A DNA stretch of 64,000 nt, from NCBI GenBank assembly GCA_947683625.1, contig CANTUR010000611.1, positions 310,001 through 374,000 on the forward strand, in the 5' to 3' direction. The number at the start of each line of letters is the position of its first letter. Position 1 is the first letter of the stretch. The translations under genes and the position numbers were made by a program. Below the pieces are notes generated by a model. That model ran no database searches. It worked only from the letters and a program-made list of their open reading frames with translations, and had not been told where the DNA came from. This stretch comes from Mallotus nudiflorus (taxonomy: Eukaryota > Streptophyta > Magnoliopsida > Malpighiales > Euphorbiaceae). Positions 1 to 11,371 of the stretch are shown piece by piece.

Positions 1-483
1 AGGATATACAGATGCAGATATTGTCGGTGATGTTGACACTAGAAAGTCACCCTTTGGGTATATGATTACATTTGTACGGGAAGAGTATCTTGATAATCAA
101 AATTGCAAAAAAACTATTGCTTTATCTTCCATTGAAGCTAAGTACATTGATGCTATAAAAGATGTAAAAGAAATTTTATAGATGAAGAAATTCCTATAAG
201 AGTTGGGTTTCAATTAAGAAAACTTCATTCTATATTATGACAATCAAAGTGCAAATCATTTCAATAAGAATTCAACATTCCACTCAAGGTCAAAGCACAT
301 TGACATGCAGTACCACTAGATTTGTGTTGCTTTGGAGAAGAAGATGTTTTCATTGGAGAAAAGCCATACTTATGACAATAGGTCATATATCATGACTAAA
401 GCCTTGACTTCAAAGAAACTAATGTTTTGTTTGGAGAAAGTAGGTTTATTCCTATGTCCCATTTTAGGCATGAGGGGGAGACT
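1..483 (+). pseudogene. copia-1: C-terminal RNase H of a Ty1/copia polyprotein (truncated, decayed)
   Basis: This is the last part of a Ty1/copia pol protein; RNase H degrades the RNA strand during reverse transcription. Frame 2 opens with the motif YTDADIVGDVDTRKSPFGY, then ALSSIEAKY and YYDNQSANH, all hallmarks of copia RNase H. In-frame stops appear near 180, 200 and 215, and the end (LEKSHTYDNRSYIMTKAL, from about 355) is in another frame, so the copy is dead. The element continues left of the window. The reading frame runs into a purine-rich tract (gagggggagact, about 472-483) next to the LTR below, the normal order for a copia 3' end. Confidence 0.85.
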
Positions 484-1183
484 TGATAGGTGGGTCTTAC
501 CTATAAGTGGGGATCTACAAGATTTGAAGTAAGTAAAAAGTTAAAAAACAAGAGTAAACATTTACAGCACCGAACTTTTGTGCATTAAATTTGGTTGAAA
601 ATTAGCCAACTTACTTGACTATAAATAGTCATGTGTGGTAAGATTGAAAGTGTGCGTGGGAGAGCAAAAGTTTGGAGTGCTATGTATGTAAGTGAATGGT
701 GAGAGGCATGTAAGTAAGAAAAATTGAGAGCCTTAGGTATAGTTTTGGGTGAGTGAATATTGTAAATGTGGTGAGTGTAAAATATTTGTGTGAGCTTCTC
801 TTTTAAATAAAGGGAAAGATAATTTAATTGGATTAAGTTTGGTGAGAGTGAAAAATAAATATTATTTTTGAGAGCTAATTTGTGAGAGTATGAATCACAA
901 ATTGAGAGTTATATTTTGTTATCCCAATATTTTTATAGTGGAGAATTTAATTAGATTAAGTCCCGTGATTTTTCCTTTTATATAAGGTTTCCATGTAAAA
1001 AAAAATCAATGTCCTATTATTATTTTTCTTTATTTTGTACGGCAAATTTTACTATCTAGTTTACTTACTCATTAATTAGTTTGAATGTCTTATTATTATT
1101 TAATTTAACAAATTAAATTACCTTTATATTATTGTGTACAATTTACCGCCTTTATTTATTTTATAAATCTAATTTCCCCAACA
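484..1183 (+). mobile_element. copia-1 3' LTR
   Basis: This starts TGATAGG directly after the polypurine tract and ends CCCCAACA, giving the TG...CA termini of an LTR of about 700 bp. It has a TATA box (ctataaatag, about 620) and AT-rich polyadenylation-type sequence (ataaataaagg, about 806) in the expected order. The 5' LTR is outside the window, so neither the pair nor the target duplication can be checked. Confidence 0.7.
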
Positions 1184-1353
1184 AATCTTAGGATAGCGTT
1201 AAGATACTTGTGGACGTATGGATAGTACGTAGTATTATGTAGAAAAGTGCAATATTGTAGATATGCAATGATATATATGCACACACATATGCTTCCCATG
1301 TGCATTTTTTTTTTTTTTACTCGTAATAGTAAATAAATTATTAAATATATTTT

Positions 1354-1407
<54 letters not shown>

Positions 1408-2199
1408 GATAATTATTAAAAAATAATAAAGTATTATTTATTTATATAATAATTTGATATTATCTTAATATAATTATAATTTATTATATTTTTAATAAAT
1501 TTTAATTTAAATAATTATATAATATTTTTTAATATTTTTTATAGTTAATATTTTTCTTAACTATAAAACTATTTTTTCGTGAAAAATATTAAATGACATA
1601 ATTAAGTATAAGGTAATAAAAAATAATTAGTTATTTTTGTAATATCCCTATTTTAGATAGAGGGAAAAAAAAAAGCTGTTAAAAAAAGGGAGAGGTGTCA
1701 ATTGAGGAGAGAATTAAAGCTGCTACATCTTTGGGATGCACATGTACACCTTTGGGAAACCAAAAAGAAAAAAAAAAAAAAAGGATGTTAGCCGCATGTC
1801 GTCTCTCCAAAGCCAGCCTTTCTAGTAAAACTCTCACCCCTTCTCAAATTCTCTTCATGTCCCAGGCTCTCATTTTCTTTTTATTTACCATATGTCATCC
1901 TCCAAACTATAGAAAGCATCATAGGTAAAAAATGGAGTTGCAGAATTCATGATAGAAAGTTATAGAAGGGTTACACATTTCTTCCTCAAACCATTGAATT
2001 CAAGCAAATCTAACCTGAAGAACATTTGGGTATGTAAAAATATATTTGATTCACCTCTGTTTTGATTAAAATTTGTATACCCTCCTCTATAATCAGTTCT
2101 AAAATCATTCTTGGATTAGTTCTTCTTGTTATTAAAAATAAAAGCATATAGAAGCTGAAATTCTATATGTACAACTTTGTTCTCATGGAATGGTACTTA
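1184..2199. other. AT-rich non-coding spacer with an (AAT)n/(ATT)n microsatellite
   Basis: I recognise no gene here. About 1355-1407 is an (AAT)n run followed by an (ATT)n run; the two halves are complementary and could form a hairpin. Short A-runs lie at about 1665 and 1768. A 77-residue open frame at 1695-1928 is lysine- and serine-rich low-complexity sequence, which I do not treat as a gene. Confidence 0.6.
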
Positions 2200-4640
2200 T
2201 ATAGTCATGTTGTTGAGTTCTCTAGTTATCAAACTCTTAGTTGTTGTTGTCGTCGTCAAAATTGAGCTTTGAATTTCTACTCTTCTCAAGGACCAGAACT
2301 TATTCATATATAGGAATTCTTTTGATGATTGTGCATATTGATAAAACAAGCTCAAACAATGTATAGTTATAAGGTTGTCTATAAGTCCTAAGAGTGCTCT
2401 TATGACTATAATTTAGTATAATTGAGTTTTAGTGCAAACTTGGTTCGTTTTGAATGTTGTCAATTTACAGAATTACTGTAGATTGCCAAGCCAGTGCCTC
2501 AGTACAATGAGGCTACGCCTTAGTACATTAAGGCAGCACATCAGTACTAAGATGTTGCCCTAACACCCTGACTCAGACCTTTTTGATTAAGTGCAATTGG
2601 AATGCCATTAAGTTGGTGCTTTAGGGCATTGGGACGATGCCTTAGTGCTATTTCAGAAGCATTTTCGGACTAAAATGATTCCGTAAACCATGCCGCACTA
2701 TATATATCAAATAGGTTGAGTAGAATTTGGTTAATGAGCTTAGAATCTCATTTTATTACTTTTTGAATGTCTCTGTATGAGCTGCTCTATTTACAACAGT
2801 AGAGCATAGACCTAGTCCCTCTAGCTAAGTCATGTCTCTATAGTTTCAGGTGAGTGATTAAATATATAACATTGGTTTTAAATTTATGGAAAATATATTT
2901 TTATTAATATAACTCTATAATATGTACTTGTTCCATCACTTTTAAACTCATATCACACATATGTTGATGTTTCCTTACATATAGGATTTAATGGATTACA
3001 AATATAAATATTGCTTGTAAGCTTACTATTATTATTATGTTATAAAATATTAAGCTTATATAATAAAAATCATGAAGAAATATCATTATATTTATCCTTG
3101 ATTTATTAAGGTGATTTATCATAGCAATATGCTTACTTATTAATTTGAACCTAGTGATAAGTTTCAGTAAATATGTTTTGGACTTAGTCTCAACAATTAT
3201 TTCAGCAAATATATGGGGATTTATTGCACCAATGGTACCATAATTTTGCCCTGTGTTTCAAAATGGTATTAGATTTTTAATTTTTTTCTTTTCAATTACT
3301 AAAGTTCTATTTTTATTTCAAGTTAAAGTATTTTGAATATATTCAATCAAATTTAGCATATGTGGTAATCAGAATGAATATATTTTTAATATATTCGCCA
3401 CATAAGTATCTCATTAAGCAGCCTAATTATCTTATAGGCTCCATAAAATAGAATTTGCTAAAATTTTATTTTATGGGGCCTACAAACAAATTTTATTCTA
3501 TGGGGCCAACAAGATGCTTACATGGTGAATATACTAAAAATATGTTTATTTCAACTGCTACGTATGCTAAATTTGATTGGATATGGTCGAGGTACTTTAA
3601 CTTAAAACAAAAATAGAACTTTAGTAACTGAAAAGAAAAAAATTAAAAATTTAGTACCATTTTGAAACATGGGGCAAAATTATGATACCAACGGTGTAAT
3701 AAACCCAATATATGGTTAATACCTTTATCAATTTTCCTTGATGACAACAGTAATTGACATCAAGTATATTTTGTATTTAGTTTGATTTATATGAATAATT
3801 TAGCTATACTAAAATCTATACACTCGTGCCTTTATATTACACCATGATGATTGGTATCTTATATTAGTATTATATTATATATATTTATTTATTTATATTA
3901 GCAATATTATTCAGCTGTTGTTTTAGGAACAACGCGTGGTTGTACATAAGGGCGTACAACTGAGGGGTCAGCTCTTGGGATAGCTTTGTTCATGTGTATA
4001 ACTAATAATTATATACACTTGGGATGTTCAAGATCATCATTCGCCTAATATGTCAGTAATTCAGTATAATCTTTTGGATATGTAATTAATGAGTGTATGA
4101 AATATGTTTTATGATGTTCTTCTAGTAAATATGTTAGCTATAGCTTTATATTATTTTAGAAGATAACAATTTAAATTAAATCTTTGCTTATTACTATTTA
4201 TATGCAAGTTGATAACAACTTTGCAACTATTGTCATGGTAATTCCTTTTATTGTGAATTTATTATTAGGAAATAACATTTGTTCCCACTTTGTTATATCT
4301 TCATCTACTCACTAAGTATTTTTATACTCATCCCTCAGTTTTAATTTTTTTCAGATCCTTTGGAGCATCAACAGTAGTCCTACAGTAAAATCATCTCTTT
4401 GTTTGTGTGCTCTTTAACATTTGAAAGAGATTATGCCAACAACTAGGTTATTTTAATATTTTGGCATGAACTTACAAAATTTCTAAGTATTATAGATAAG
4501 TCTATAAGGTTGTGAACAATAGTGATATTAGAGAACTTGGTGTGTAATCATTAAGTTGAATTTAAAGTATGTTTCAAACTTTAAGCTTGTAGCCATATAT
4601 ATGTATAATTTATGTGTAATTCTTATGTTGTGAGGTCATA
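2200..4640. repeat. Degenerate repeat, possibly an old gypsy LTR, interrupted by a fold-back element
   Basis: There is no coding sequence. 2490-2660 holds phrases such as gcctcagtacaatgaggc and cgccttagtacattaaggc, which resemble the imperfect palindromes in the LTR of element B. 4225-4380 (ctcactaagta, then a pyrimidine tract ending ttttcag) resembles the 3' part of some long plant gypsy LTRs. No termini or target duplication could be found, so the assignment is weak. Confidence 0.3.
3217..3706. mobile_element. Fold-back MITE with 9-bp target duplication (Mutator-type)
   Basis: This 490-bp element is nearly one long hairpin. The left end GGATTTATTGCACC pairs with the complement of the right end, GGGTTTATTACACC. 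The arms then stay alignable inward for about 200 bp (for example AATTTTGCCC, CAAAATGGTA, CAATCAAATTTAGCATA), leaving a short centre near 3440-3480. It is flanked by a perfect 9-bp direct repeat, AATATATGG (3208-3216 and 3707-3715). Long terminal inverted repeats with 9-bp duplications are typical of Mutator-like elements. No transposase frame is present, so it is non-autonomous. Confidence 0.85.
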
Positions 4641-4805
4641 TTATAGTATTTTAATGGGAAAATCCATTAACAAGCCCTTGAACTATAATGATGTATTATA
4701 TTGAGCCCCTATTATTTTATTGTATTGTATTAAGTTCCAACACTTTTATTTTTTTAGCTATTAAATACCAATTTGACAAATCCACTCGACGGTGTTAAGT
4801 TTTGA
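4641..4805. repeat. Short repeat-like segment, unassigned
   Basis: This segment carries phrases common in dispersed plant repeats (caagcccttgaactata, ttgagcccc) and ends near gacggtgttaag. The complementary end was not found. It abuts the truncated copia-2 integrase. Confidence 0.25.
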
Positions 4806-5580
4806 ATATTTAAATCATAAAACGGGAGCTGATACTCAAACATCATAATAGAGTATATCAAAAGGCTTGCAACTATAATGAACCATTAGTGACAAAGAAA
4901 GCTTATATTGTTTGTTAAATAAACAAGCTTCACAGGGAGTTTCATCCATTTTTCTCGTAAACGAAAGATTGTGATGCTTAAGTAAAGAAGCAATTGAATA
5001 GGAATTGAGGTGACCAAAATGAGCATGACATTGATCAAAAGAAGGAGCTTTAATAAAGAAAGCCTAAAATTTAGGAAACTGATACAGACCATGATTATGG
5101 ATGCCTCATAATAACTCCGTTCGAGTTTTCTAATCCTTGATGGTGAAAAAGGATGGACAAAATTCAAAATACACATTGTTATCAGTACTATATTTATGAA
5201 TTGAGATTAAGGGCTTTGATATTTATAAAATATGAAGAGTGTTTGGAAGAATAAAATTACAGGTTGTAGAGGAAAAAGAGGTAGTACCAGTATTATGAAT
5301 GGGAAGTCCATGACCGTTATCGACAAGAAGATGATCATGTCCATTATAAGTCTAAGGTTGATGAAGAGCACCAAGGTCTAAATTTATATGAGTAGATGCA
5401 CCTGTATCTAAAATCCAAGATTAAGGTGTCAAAGTGGACATAGCAAGTAAAGGTCATTGAGTCATATATGCATGAGATAGGAACATCGAAGCAGGTAAAT
5501 GCAAAGAAGCTTGAGAAGTGATAACTTATTTCTGGAACTCTTGAGCTTAAGACCCTGCAATTAATGAATAAAGGGCAAGG
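4806..5580 (-). pseudogene. copia-2 gag-pre-integrase and integrase N-terminus
   Basis: Read on the minus strand, this gives SWILDTGASTHI (the copia protease-region motif), then NGHGLPIHNTGTTS, then STDNNVYFEFCPSFFTIKD and TELL*GIHNHGLYQF. After these come HAHFGHLNSYSIASLLKHH and CEACLFNKQYKLSLS, the H-C-C part of the integrase zinc finger, and CKPFDILYYDV, the start of the integrase core. These blocks are in standard copia order. Stops are scattered through the frame and the core breaks off near 4806, before the catalytic residues can be followed. The upstream part of the protein lies in the other piece beyond the nested insertion. Confidence 0.85.
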
Positions 5581-5923
5581 TGAGAGGTAGGAAGAGTCCC
5601 CACAAACACTCTGATGCCTAAGTCAGAGAATAGATAGAGATTTTATATAGAGAGCAAGGAACAATTAGAATATGAGAGAATGAGATGATCTAAAATTAAA
5701 GGTATAGGTCCTATTTATAGTGATGCTTAAACCTGAAAGGAGTAGGATTCCTTGTGGGATAGAAATCTTAATACTAGTATGAGAGTATTCCCTCTTTTCT
5801 TAGGAATCCTCTTTAGGGTAGAGTCCTTTTCAAGAATGGATTCTGCTACCTTCCTTGTCCGAGTAACCCTATTCAGAAAATAAAAACCCTTTAATTAAAT
5901 AGGAATATATATAAGCGGTATCA
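5581..5923 (-). mobile_element. Element C 3' LTR
   Basis: On the minus strand it starts TGATACCGC, right after a purine tract (TGGGGGGGGACTCT, plus-strand positions 5924-5937), and ends CCTACCTCTCA, about 343 bp. It has a TATA box (CTATAAATAGG, plus-strand 5711-5721). Its end contains CTGACTTAGGCATCAGAG followed by TGTTTGTGGGGAC, a signature common at the 3' end of Tat LTRs. The exact 3' terminus is a best guess, because the partner LTR is absent. Confidence 0.65.
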
Positions 5924-5937
5924 AGAGTCCCCCCCCA

Positions 5938-6222
5938 GTATATTCGTATATTTATGTTCGTTGTATCCGAGTATAATAGAGCACTTATGCTTCCATATAG
6001 AAAGAAAGTAGTTAGGTACTGTATAGTGACATAAAAGGGTGAGCTGAGTGGCCAACCTTAGTCATAGGAAGAAAGTAAAGCTCGGTACCGAGTCTTGAAA
6101 CCATCATGTTGTTAAGGTGTCATCTAGACCTTTAGAGCACACTAAATCTGCGAGATCGAGTGCAATAAATTAATCCGTTTGTGTAAAAATGACGTGACGG
6201 AACCAGTCGTCACTGGATTTTT
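5938..6222. other. Element C 3' untranslated region
   Basis: No coding potential was found. It holds the 12-bp perfect palindrome CTCGGTACCGAG at about 6081-6092. It lies between the polypurine tract and the tandem repeats of element C. Confidence 0.5.
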
Positions 6223-6509
6223 GATGCTCGGTGCAAGGACGCGAGGCTTACATGCTTAGAACCTCAATACTATAGAAGTGACCTAAGGGTGCTAGCTTCA
6301 GGCACTCGACTTAGATGCTCAAGGCTTAGATGCTTGGTGTAAGGAAGTGAGCCTTACATGCTCAGAAACTTAGTACTATAGAAGTGACCTGAGGGTGCCA
6401 ACTTCAGTCATTGGACTTATATGCTCGAGGCTTAGATGCTCGGTGTAAGGACGCGAGGCTTACATGCTCAGAACCCCAATACTATAAAAGTGACATGAGG
6501 GTACTAGCT

Positions 6510-6675
6510 TGTAATATCCCGAGTTTTTAAATATTTTTATACTGCATCGGGATATGCAGTGTTAATAATTTTGTATATAATTATGATATTTTTATGAGTT
6601 TGTTATTTGATTAAAACTAATTTTAATTGTTTTATATTATTTTAAGTACTTTACGTAAAATTTTTTCGAGAATTG

Positions 6676-6773
<98 letters not shown>

Positions 6774-8052
6774 TCTAGGGTGCATGATTTTAGAAATATA
6801 TATTTTATTTTGATTAAAAATGCATAATGATTTAATTTGTACTTAATTTTATTTTTAGTTTATTTTCGGTATATTTTAAACTATATGCATGTTTTATTAA
6901 TGAATTATGCTTAAAATGTTTTTGAATATATTTCTAGTTTATTTTGTAATTTAATTGGATTTATTTGATGTACATATACTCAAAATATACCTGGTATACT
7001 TTTGGTATATTTCTAGTATATATATGGTTTATGTTGATATTTTATTGAAATTCATGCATCATTTATTCATGAATGTATATTTTATATTTAAATGAAGGAT
7101 ATTAATAGAACGTGCTACCTAGTGGGCAGCACTAGGACTGAGTATGTACCGATACGCTTATAGCATTTAGGCTATATCACTAACCTGTTTGTGGATATTG
7201 GTTGAATTTGATTATTTGATGAGTGAGAAATGATTTAGGAGTGTGATTGCTGGAGCTCGGCTGACCAAGTGTCTCGGGGCCAATCACACTGACAGTCAAA
7301 CTGCTGGAGCTCGATTGACTTAGTGTCTCGGGGCCAGTCTACTGTCCAAATGGAACAAGTGAACCTATTTTGGAATAAGTGAGCCTGTATGGCTAGAGTG
7401 TTGTCTAACATTATTGAGGTTGCGATTTTCTAGGGTTCTATTTGATCCTTCATAAATAGTGATTTTCAGTAAAATATATAAAATGATTTTGTTACATCTG
7501 TGTGTATTTGCTTATATATATATATACATATTGTATATATTTGACTGTGTGCATTGCCACTTAGTTATGCATGTATATATATATTATAGCAATTCACTCA
7601 GTGAGGTCTGACTCCCCTCCGTTGACTATTTTTTAGGAGAGTCATCGTCTTCAGACCTCAATAGCAGACCCGTACGCCGAATTTCTTCCGCCTCAACTTT
7701 ATTATGTAAACTGCTCACCTAATTTTTATTTTATTAATCTAGACACTACAGTAGTTGTAAAATTGAAAAAGGATGTTGTATTATATTTGTATGAGTTATG
7801 TATTTTAAATATTTGAACTAGTTTTCTATTAACAGATTTTTAATATATGAGATAAGAATGTTTGATTTAATATCATTGGCAGATTATTATTTTATTTTAT
7901 TTATGATTTATTTCCGCTGCAGATTATTTTAATTATGTTATTATTATTATTATTGCATGTTTTTATTTATTTTAAGGCTTGCTACGGATTTCGAATTCGA
8001 AAGAATTCTCGTTCCCTAGCGCCGGTCATGGCCCCTATTTTGGCTCGTGACA
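6510..8052 (+). mobile_element. Solo LTR, family T (TGTAATATCCC...CTCGTGACA), internally deleted copy
   Basis: The ends are TGTAATATCCCGAG and GGCTCGTGACA, flanked by a perfect 5-bp duplication TAGCT (6505-6509, 8053-8057), and there is no internal coding region. It is the same family as 13863-17711, in the opposite orientation. The first ~165 bp and the last ~1.3 kb match that copy. About 2 kb in between is missing and replaced by a (TA)n tract (about 6678-6771). The termini resemble long-LTR gypsy (chromovirus-type) elements, but with no internal region this is tentative. Confidence 0.85.
6678..6771. repeat. (TA)n microsatellite
   Basis: An uninterrupted AT dinucleotide run of roughly 94 bp inside the solo LTR, at the point where ~2 kb is missing relative to the full-length copy. 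Confidence 0.95.
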
Positions 8053-8501
8053 TAGCTTTAGTTACTGGACTTAGATGCTCAGTGTAAGGAGGCGAGGCTT
8101 ACATGCTCGAAACCTCAGTACTATAGAAGCGACCTGAGGGTGCCAGCTTTAGTCACTAGACTTTGATCTTAGTGTATTAGAAGTGCGGCTTGAGTGCTAA
8201 TAGTCAGAGTGTGCCGAAAGTGTAGCTCAAATGCTAGTTCCAAGTAAATAGAAAGAGAGTTGGTAAAGATGTGTGTAGGCCGAGGCATGGCTATGTTGCT
8301 TTAATTCCTAGGGATTTAAAATTTGAATCACTTGAGCGATGCATCTTTTCGTGTGTTAGAAGATGAGACATTTTTGCTGTCATCATAATGACCACTCGAT
8401 TAATGGGTTTTACTTTTCCTAAATCGCCCTTAATGATATGGGGAGAAGCGAAGTAATAATGAGGGAAATTAATGGCGTGTTTCCAGATCCTTCTGTAACT
8501 C

Positions 8502-8509
8502 TATAAATA
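8502..8509 (+). promoter_or_regulatory. TATA box of the element C antisense gene
   Basis: TATAAATA, about 120 bp upstream of the first ATG of the antisense frame and just downstream of the tandem array. It points away from gag-pol, so it would drive the plus-strand gene rather than the genomic RNA. Confidence 0.5.
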
Positions 8510-8628
8510 TCTTTGTGCTTATCAACTAGTGCATTTTGCCCTTTTGTTTCACCATTGTCACATTTGTGTTGCTACTGCCGCTTCGTTTGTGTCTGCTGTG
8601 ATCTTTGCACTTTGTAACCAGATGATCT

Positions 8629-9153
8629 TTGTCTTTCTCCTTCTTTTTCCTGTTGTCTTTATGTTTCGTGCATTTTTTCTTCTTCATAGAAAACATTATA
8701 GCACCAAGGGAACAAGTTAGTTCTAACCTGTTTGTGTCGAAATTAGATGATGAATTATTGGGGTGGTACCGGAGGTGGTTTTGTATTCCCATCGATTACA
8801 CCCTCCATACAGTAGATAGTAAGTTTAGGGCTCATACTCCTATGCTAAGGCTTAGTGAATTAGTAGTATATTTTGACCAGCTAGAGTGGGGTTTAAAGTT
8901 TTCGTTAGATCCCTTCATCAAAAGATTCATGAATATGTATAATATAGCACCTAGTCAGCTACATCCAAATAGCTATAGGATTCTGACTGGGTTCATCCAG
9001 TTGATGTATGAAGAGGGTAGGGAACCCGATTTGGATTTCATGCAGTATTTGTATAGTCTGGCTAGAAAGAAGGGAGACTGATATTTTCCCTGTCAGTCAT
9101 TCCCAACCATACCCTTTTTGTAAAACTTTTAGAGCTCCATAAGAAGTGGAGGT
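8629..9153 (+). pseudogene. Element C antisense gene, 5' part (Transposase_28-like protein)
   Basis: The frame 8629-9081 encodes a hydrophobic start followed by DDELLGWYRRWFCIPIDYT, then LSELVVYFDQLEWGLKFSL, DPFIKRFMNMYNIAPSQLHP and NSYRILTGFIQLMYEEG. The pattern of hydrophobic-FPLHPF-like stretch, then YxIxPxQLxPNxxRIxxGF, is that of the plant 'putative gypsy-type transposon' domain (Pfam Transposase_28). Despite the name it is carried as an extra frame by retrotransposons and has no known catalysis. A pyrimidine tract ending ttcttcatag at 8676-8690 could be a splice acceptor. The gene is cut at 9153 by element A and resumes at 31978. Confidence 0.7.
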
Positions 9154-11351
9154 TGTAGACACCCAATTTCAAGATGATGTGTTATGGATGCAACAAAGGA
9201 CTCCAGTGATAAAAATATCATGAAAAGGTCTTCGATACTTAATCTTTAAAATTCTAAGGATTTAAATATAGATTTTAAAGTTTATAAGGACTAAATTGCA
9301 AGATTTTTTTAAGACTTAATTGCAAAATTTAAATTCTTCCATGGGTCTTTTTGTAATTAAATGTTAAAAAAAATATACATGTGGGAATTCCATAATTCCG
9401 ATCGAAATTTTGTAATTCTAGTCGGAATTATGTAATTTCAATCCAAATTATGAAATTCCAATCGGAATTATGTAATTCTAACCGGAATTGATTGGGATTG
9501 TGTAATTTTGATAGGAATTACATAATTTCGGTCGGAATTGAATTCTTCCGTCTTTGTTTTTCTATTTTTAATTCAATTCTAATTGGTTTAAAATTCCTAA
9601 TTAACTCAATCCTAACTGGTTTTAAATTTCTAAATATAATTTTAAGTATTAATCTTATATTTTAGGAATTAGAATCACATTAAGATTGGGGCTAGACTTT
9701 CTAATTCCACTATATAAAGAAGGGGAGAAGGAAGAAAAAAGGGACGATGAAGACGGTGAAGAAAAGAGAAGGGAAAGAGGGAGAAAAAAACGTGATTTTC
9801 TTTTGCGTAGTATTTTTCTACAAAAAATTCTTTTCAATTTAACAATTAATTCAAGATTCGTGGAGAATTTTTGAAGAAGAAGATTCGAAGGCTTATCGAG
9901 AACGGTGACTTACAAATCTAAGGAGTACCCTAAATTACTCATAATCATCATCATCTTCTTTTTATTCTTTATTTATTTATTTGTTTTTTATATTATTAAT
10001 TTTTTATCATTATTCTTTAAAGTTATTATCATAAGTTATTCATTAATCATTATTTTATCTTATTTTTTATGGTGATTATGGAGGAAAAAGCATATTGATC
10101 ATGTGGGAGGGATGAATTCATGAGAAGTTCGTGGAAAACTATGGATAAAACCTCGTAGAGAATTAGTTTCTAGAGTTTTATTTTTATTTTTTTTTATTGT
10201 CTTTATTGTCTTTATTTTATTCTTTATTCTTTATTTTACTAACTATTTTATGAATTAATGTAATAGCCCCAATAGTGGGAGTAGTAAAATTATATATGTG
10301 GTTGCATGTTTATTTTGATTAAATTGGTTAGTAAAATTAGGTTTCAACTAGGTAATTATTTAAAATTAATGGAAAAATTAGATTAATTTAGGTTGTATAT
10401 TAATAAAATTAGGGTTTTAGTAAGGATTAATTTAATTATTTGTTTGATATTATTTAATTATTTTTTTATGTTTTTATTTATTTTTAGGTTTATTTATTAT
10501 TTTTATATGTTTTGAGCTTTAAGCCCACTTTAGGCCTTAATTTATTTTTTAAGTTTAGAATATTTTCATTTGGCCCATCTCATAATTAATTAGGTTTAAT
10601 TAATTAAAATATATTTTTAGGTCCATAATTAGTTAGATTTTAGGCTAGAAATATCCTTAGGCCCATCTAGTTAATTAGACATAAACCCACCTAATTTAAT
10701 TTAATTAATTTAGACTTAGCCCATTTAATTTAAACCTTTTTTCATAATTTGTAGATCTAAGATCACCATTTAATTAAAACATATGGAATTAGGCCCACTA
10801 ATTTAAATATTCCATAATTTGTAGAATTAGGCCCATTTTTAATTAAACACAAATAGACTTAGGTTCATTTAATTAAAATTAAAAGGGAATTAATTTTTAG
10901 GTCCACTTATAAATTAAAACATGTAGACTTTAGCTCATTTATTTAAAATCCATGTAAATTAGACTAACTTAGGGATTATGTGATTTATGCAATGTATTAT
11001 TTATTTGTATATTTCATGACTAGTTTGCCTTGGAGTTGATTGTTTAGGATTTATATGAAATTGCGTGTAAATAGAGAATAAAATAATAATTTATAAAATA
11101 ATTCTAAATGAATACAAGACTAAAAGAAGTTGGTATTCCGTATCCAGAATTTCCTGGTTGTGGTGCCAACATTCTTTTAGGGAATCGAGTAACACCTTTT
11201 CGATTTGTCCCAATTATTACCTTGGGTGGCGACTCCTAATCTTCACGCCATGTCTTTGTGATAGTGGTTAGTGTGTTCTCTAAAGCCCTGAGCTCAAACA
11301 ATGTTGTGGTTGCTAAAATCTTGGGCACAAGTTGAACCCCGTCGTCTATAG
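9154..11351 (+). mobile_element. Element A 5' LTR
   Basis: It is 2198 bp, beginning TGTAGACACCC and ending GTCTATA (last CA mutated to TA). 9381-9545 is a run of about 20-bp imperfect repeats of the type taattccgatcggaattatg. The TATA box TATATAAA is at 9711-9718. The 3' half is alternating AT-rich sequence with repeated 'ggcccac/ttag' phrases. It aligns along its length with 29940-31977, which lacks some short segments, so the insertion is old. Confidence 0.93.
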
Positions 11352-11352
11352 T

Positions 11353-11371
11353 GGGGACTCCACTAGGGATG
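11353..11371 (+). promoter_or_regulatory. Element A primer-binding site (tRNA-Arg type)
   Basis: TGGGGACTCCACTAGGGAT lies one base after the LTR. It matches the complement of the 3' end of plant tRNA-Arg(ACG), TGGCGACTCCGCTGGGGAT, as I recall it, at 16 of 19 positions. Use of tRNA-Arg is typical of Ogre-type Tat elements. Confidence 0.75.

Larger units (their letters stand above)
6223..8160. repeat. Element C tandem array (about 91-106 bp units), interrupted by a solo LTR
   Basis: Units begin gatgctcggtgcaaggacg and contain gaggcttacatgct, actatagaagtgacct and agggtgc. Unit starts are near 6223, 6329, 6435 and 8074; the last is separated by the solo LTR at 6510-8052. Spacing is 106 bp for the first two intervals and about 91 bp across the insertion once it is removed. 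The array is upstream of the promoter of the antisense gene. Tandem arrays in the 3' untranslated region are known for Tat elements. Confidence 0.85.

Noticed and set aside
1695..1928. 77-residue frame upstream of the fold-back element
   Set aside because: It includes a poly-A-derived lysine run and lacks any recognisable domain.
6627..6827. Open frame containing a long Tyr-Ile run
   Set aside because: It is the translation of the (TA)n microsatellite inside a solo LTR. The similar frame at 14877-15101 has the same cause.
9655..9874. Overlapping lysine- and serine-rich frames on both strands
   Set aside because: They lie in the R/U5 part of the element A LTR (purine-rich leader after the TATA box); composition alone explains them.
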